From Eubacteriales bacterium (GTDB lineage: Bacteria > Bacillota > Clostridia > Christensenellales > Aristaeellaceae), in NCBI GenBank assembly GCA_028693055.1, contig JAQUWD010000012.1, forward strand, positions 1 through 64,000: a stretch of 64,000 nt of DNA, written 5' to 3'. A program made the translations under genes and the position numbers. A model generated the notes under the pieces. It made no database searches, was not told where the DNA came from, and was given only the letters and a program-made list of their open reading frames with translations. Positions 61,271 through 64,000 of this stretch are shown here, piece after piece (position 1 is the stretch's first letter; each line of letters opens with the position of its first letter).

Positions 61271-63472
61271 ATGTATCAATCCCGTTTACACGCCACCAAC
61301 GGCGTTATCTCGCTGGCTGTCGATTCGCTCAGCGGCGAGCTATTGGAGTTTGTCCGTGAAAGTACCGCCGACAATCTTTTGAAAAATCACGTGCGCCGCG
61401 CATGGTCTTTGCTGGACGGGCTGCTAGTGACCGATCAGGGAGACTTGCGCTTTCATCCTCCCCGATATGCCGATATCAAGAGGGATCCATCGTTGACCCC
61501 AGAGATTTCGGTACAGCAGGAGGAACGGCAGGCAACCCTCCATTGGTTCTTTCCTGCGTTAATCGCCGACGAGGCACGGCTGGAGCTGAACGCCCGCATC
61601 ACCGTCCGTCTGCTGCCTGAGGACTGCCGCGCATACTGGACGCTTACGTTGGACAACCGAACTGGCTTTGAGCTGGACGATATAGCGTTCCCGGTGGTGG
61701 ACGGCGCGTGGCTGGGGGAAAGCTGGCAGGACGACGTTTTGGTTTATCCCCATTTCGCGGGCTGCCGGATAGATAACCCTACGGAGCAGCTAGCGTCTGA
61801 ACCGCAGCTGATTCATTGGAAATGGCAGGAATATATCTATGAGTACAATATCGGTCAGGAAACCGGCGCCCGGGACGACCGCGGCGCTTATGTTCATCGG
61901 CTGAATTACTCGGGGCAGGCCTCCATGGTCTGGATGGACCTCTACAACCCAACGGAGAAAACGGGTGTGTATATCACCTGTAGAAACAGCAGCCTGACCA
62001 TGAAGGCGCTGCGTATGGAATCCTTCGGGAAAACCGACCCGGGCGTTGGCATGGCTATTCTGCATAGGCCCGGCCAAAAAAACGGCGTGTGGAGCAGTGA
62101 AGAATGCATCCTCGCCTTTCATGAGGGCGACTGGCACTGGGCTGCTGATGATTACCGCGCATGGTTTGCAACGCTTCCCCGTCGCAATCCTCCGTATCAT
62201 CGTCCCGAATGGTTTGAAAAAAGCCCCGGATTGATGGCGCATTATGACTTCCAGTATCAGGGTGGAGGAATCGTTCATACCTTCCGGGATATTCCCGATT
62301 TATTACGGGAAGCGCAGAAGCTGGGCTTCAATCACCTGCTGCTGTCCGGCTGGAACGAGGATGGCTTTGATTTCGGTTTTCCTCATTACACGCCCAATCA
62401 TCGCCTAGGCACGGAGCAGGAGCTAAAGGATGCTTTGGCGCAGTGCAAACAGCTGGGAGGACACGTTTGCTTTTACATCAATTCTCGGCTGTGCAATATC
62501 GGCTTTGCGGATCAGCAGGACAGGATTCAAAAAAGCGCCATTATGAACCGGGACGGTTCCCTCTTTATCGAAAAATACGGTGCGGACGATTTGGCCTTTG
62601 CTTCCCTGTGTATCAACGATACGGCTTGGAGGCGCGCACTGGCGGAAACCGTCCGTTATCTGACCCAAGACTTGGGAGCCGATGGGATGTATCTGGATCA
62701 GCTGGCTATGGCAACCTCCTGTAAATGCTATCATCCCGGGCATAAGGAGCACGCGCACAATCCCACTGCGTGGAACCAGGGCTATGAGAAGCTGCTAGCG
62801 GAAATGCAGAGGGATTACGCGCCGGAGGGCATGGCGTTGATCTATGAAGGCTGCAACGACGCATTCGGTCCCTATGCCAGCGGACAGCTTGTATCCGAGC
62901 TCCACTGCCCCTTCCGAGGCCGGATGCCGGAGGTTTACAAATATACCTTCCCGGATCAAATTTTGGTGGATATGATGAATCCCCGGCGCAACTCTGCCAT
63001 GCGACCGGAGCATATCGCCCGGCATTCCACCGAGCTTCTATACAACGCGTTTACCATGGGAGCCTATTTCTGGTGCTATGATCTGGAATGGGATAATACA
63101 TGGCGGCGCGACCCGGAACAGTATGAACGGCTGAAGCGTTTGACAGCCCTGCGCGTTAGCTGGCTGAAGCATTTTGGCCATGGGCGATTTACGGACACAG
63201 TCGGCGTGGGGCGCGCTCCCAAGGGGCAGCAAATTCGGCGATATCTGTTACAGAACGGGGCCTTGCTGGCCTGCGCCGCAGAAAAGGGCTTAGCCGGAGC
63301 CATCTCCCTTGCGTGGGATAGCGACAAGCCGCCGGTGTGCCAAATCATGACCCTGCGCTGCCCCGAGCCGACGGTTTCCCCCTGCAAAATGGACAAAACA
63401 CAGGCTGGAAGCGAAGTCGTCGTCGCGCTTCCCGAGGATGAGGCTGCCGTGATCGTCCTCCTACGAGGATAA
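61271..63472 (+). CDS. DUF6259 protein B, probable glycoside hydrolase
   Basis: The 733-residue protein is a paralogue of the one at 46518-48575, with the same three-part layout: N-terminal beta-sandwich (YQSRLHATNGVISLAVDSLSGELLEF), central barrel (LGFNHLLLSGWNEDGFDFGFPHYTP) and C-terminal beta domain. Candidate catalytic residues are D476 at the end of GADGMYLD and E526 in LIYEGCND, both shared with protein A. No signal peptide. ATG at 61271 follows AAAGGAG; an in-frame TTG at 61253 overlaps the previous stop. Last gene of the rightward operon. Confidence 0.83.
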   Translation: MYQSRLHATNGVISLAVDSLSGELLEFVRESTADNLLKNHVRRAWSLLDGLLVTDQGDLRFHPPRYADIKRDPSLTPEISVQQEERQATLHWFFPALIADEARLELNARITVRLLPEDCRAYWTLTLDNRTGFELDDIAFPVVDGAWLGESWQDDVLVYPHFAGCRIDNPTEQLASEPQLIHWKWQEYIYEYNIGQETGARDDRGAYVHRLNYSGQASMVWMDLYNPTEKTGVYITCRNSSLTMKALRMESFGKTDPGVGMAILHRPGQKNGVWSSEECILAFHEGDWHWAADDYRAWFATLPRRNPPYHRPEWFEKSPGLMAHYDFQYQGGGIVHTFRDIPDLLREAQKLGFNHLLLSGWNEDGFDFGFPHYTPNHRLGTEQELKDALAQCKQLGGHVCFYINSRLCNIGFADQQDRIQKSAIMNRDGSLFIEKYGADDLAFASLCINDTAWRRALAETVRYLTQDLGADGMYLDQLAMATSCKCYHPGHKEHAHNPTAWNQGYEKLLAEMQRDYAPEGMALIYEGCNDAFGPYASGQLVSELHCPFRGRMPEVYKYTFPDQILVDMMNPRRNSAMRPEHIARHSTELLYNAFTMGAYFWCYDLEWDNTWRRDPEQYERLKRLTALRVSWLKHFGHGRFTDTVGVGRAPKGQQIRRYLLQNGALLACAAEKGLAGAISLAWDSDKPPVCQIMTLRCPEPTVSPCKMDKTQAGSEVVVALPEDEAAVIVLLRG

Positions 63473-63489
63473 ACAACTTTGCCATAAAG

Positions 63490-63720
63490 AGAGCAACGCG
63501 TACCGCGATAAGCGGCACGCGCTCAGCGTGTCAAAAAAGCGCTACGCGCTTTTTCGCCAGTTGCGGGTAATGTTTGCGGCTTTGCCGCAAACTGCCTGCC
63601 CGACCGGCAAAGCCGGTCGATACGAATATAGTCAGGGTAGCCTGCGGACTCCCCCGACACCCTCTTAAGGGAGTTATTCGACAGTGTGTGCTCGTGCCGC
63701 GATAAGCGGCACGAGCTGGT
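63490..63720. repeat. Cluster of intergenic hairpins with repeated ends
   Basis: This gene-free stretch holds five strong palindromes and one weaker one: 63498-63520 (loop GATAA), 63533-63554, 63572-63592 (9-bp perfect stem), 63601-63619 (8-bp perfect stem, AAA loop), 63648-63674 (weaker) and 63690-63716 (11-bp perfect stem, loop GATAA). The first and last share the core CCGCGATAAGCGGCACG. It may be a structured repeat element or RNA. Confidence 0.65.
63533..63554. terminator. Bidirectional terminator within the hairpin cluster
   Basis: AAAAAGCG and CGCTTTTT pair around a short loop with A- and T-runs on the two sides. It can end both the rightward operon (last stop 63472) and the leftward GH3 gene. 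Confidence 0.6.
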
Positions 63721-63747
63721 TGCTTTCAGGGAATACACCGAGCAAAT

Positions 63748-64000
63748 TTACCATTTCACGGGCAGGCGGCCCATACACGGGCCTCCTCGCAGCACAGCCT
63801 CAAGGGCTTCCACCGAAGCGGGCGTACAGTCGAAGGCGGCGAGCTTCCCTACCGCATCCGAAAATGCTGCTAAATCGTAAGGATTCCTCATGGCGGCGAC
63901 GATAAGCTTTCTTCCATTTTCGGCAAGGGCCTTCCCCAGCTTCAACTGCCCGCCCATCAAATGACCGTTTAGCGTTATCATCACAGCCTTGGAATAGCCC
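63748..64000 (-). CDS. GH3 (NagZ-like) enzyme, C-terminal fragment at window edge
   Basis: The last 83 codons of a gene that begins beyond the window are visible: VMITLNGHLMGGQLKLG, LIVAAMRNPYDLAAF and the end LRGGPCMGRLPVKW. ALRNPYDL-type sequence in the C-terminal domain is typical of GH3 beta-N-acetylglucosaminidases of the NagZ/YbbD type. The catalytic residues lie outside the window. If the assignment holds, it is a further hint at amino-sugar metabolism in this neighbourhood. Confidence 0.7.
   Translation of the reverse strand, partial: GYSKAVMITLNGHLMGGQLKLGKALAENGRKLIVAAMRNPYDLAAFSDAVGKLAAFDCTPASVEALEAVLRGGPCMGRLPVKW

Noticed and set aside
1..64000. tRNA, rRNA, CRISPR, transposase and phage genes
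   Set aside because: I saw no tRNA-like fold with conserved T-loop, no regularly spaced repeats with spacers and no integrase or transposase motif. A tRNA or CRISPR search tool would be decisive.

Overview
The window looks like a chromosomal segment from an anaerobic, probably gut-associated member of the class Clostridia; Christensenellales or a relative is my best guess, made from memory of similar gene sets and not provable here. The evidence is the Firmicutes order mrnC - rlmB - rae1 - sigH including the sporulation sigma factor SigH, the adjacent secA-prfB pair, thyX-type thymidylate synthesis, AraC/YesMN regulators beside LplB/YtcP-type transporters, and AGGAGG ribosome sites with TTGACA/TATAAT promoters. 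I see no rRNA, tRNA, CRISPR array, phage or transposase gene.

Layout. 1-7074: two large membrane proteins on the minus strand, then uvrA (with its own promoter and a LexA-type SOS box) and another large membrane protein on the plus strand. 7079-19063: a minus-strand housekeeping block: secA, prfB, terminator, mrnC, a MITE-like palindrome, thyX, rlmB (with a long repeat-rich disordered extension), rae1, sigH, then an FHA protein, an FtsW/RodA/SpoVE polymerase and a class B penicillin-binding protein. 19195-24068: a secreted PIG-L deacetylase and an operon of an ECF-transporter S component, a two-domain P-loop kinase, a DUF3842 protein, Mrp/ApbC and a C_GCAxxG_C_C protein. 24279-31222: sugar-type ABC transporter 1 behind a membrane-anchored AraC regulator, ending in a metallophosphoesterase. 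31370-35093: purB, then convergently a lysine-2,3-aminomutase-like radical SAM enzyme coupled to a Ddl-like ATP-grasp ligase. 35312-46332: a DUF5107 protein, a YesN/YesM two-component system, a lipoprotein binding protein, ABC transporter 2 and a YARHG/SH3 surface protein. 46518-63472: a large divergent carbohydrate locus. The right edge holds the C-terminus of a GH3 (NagZ-like) enzyme.

The most distinctive part is 46518-63472. A regulator with a LacI-like sensor domain but its apparent DNA-binding helix-turn-helix at the C-terminus lies at the centre. A leftward operon encodes a DUF5107-TPR protein, a clan GH-A (GH39/GH5-like) hydrolase and a DUF6259 enzyme; a rightward operon encodes two permeases, a binding protein, a tandem GNAT acetyltransferase, a DUF4838 protein and a second DUF6259 enzyme. 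Two near-identical palindromes, CGGA-N5-TCCG, sit between the divergent promoters and upstream of the transporter promoter and are good operator candidates. None of the hydrolases has a signal peptide, so the picture is import of an oligosaccharide followed by cytoplasmic breakdown. The substrate cannot be named from sequence; the GNAT, DUF4838 and neighbouring GH3 genes weakly favour an amino-sugar-containing glycan.

No transporter here has its own ATPase gene, so all three probably share an MsmK/UgpC-type ATPase encoded elsewhere. Family names and DUF numbers are from memory of conserved motifs, not from a search.
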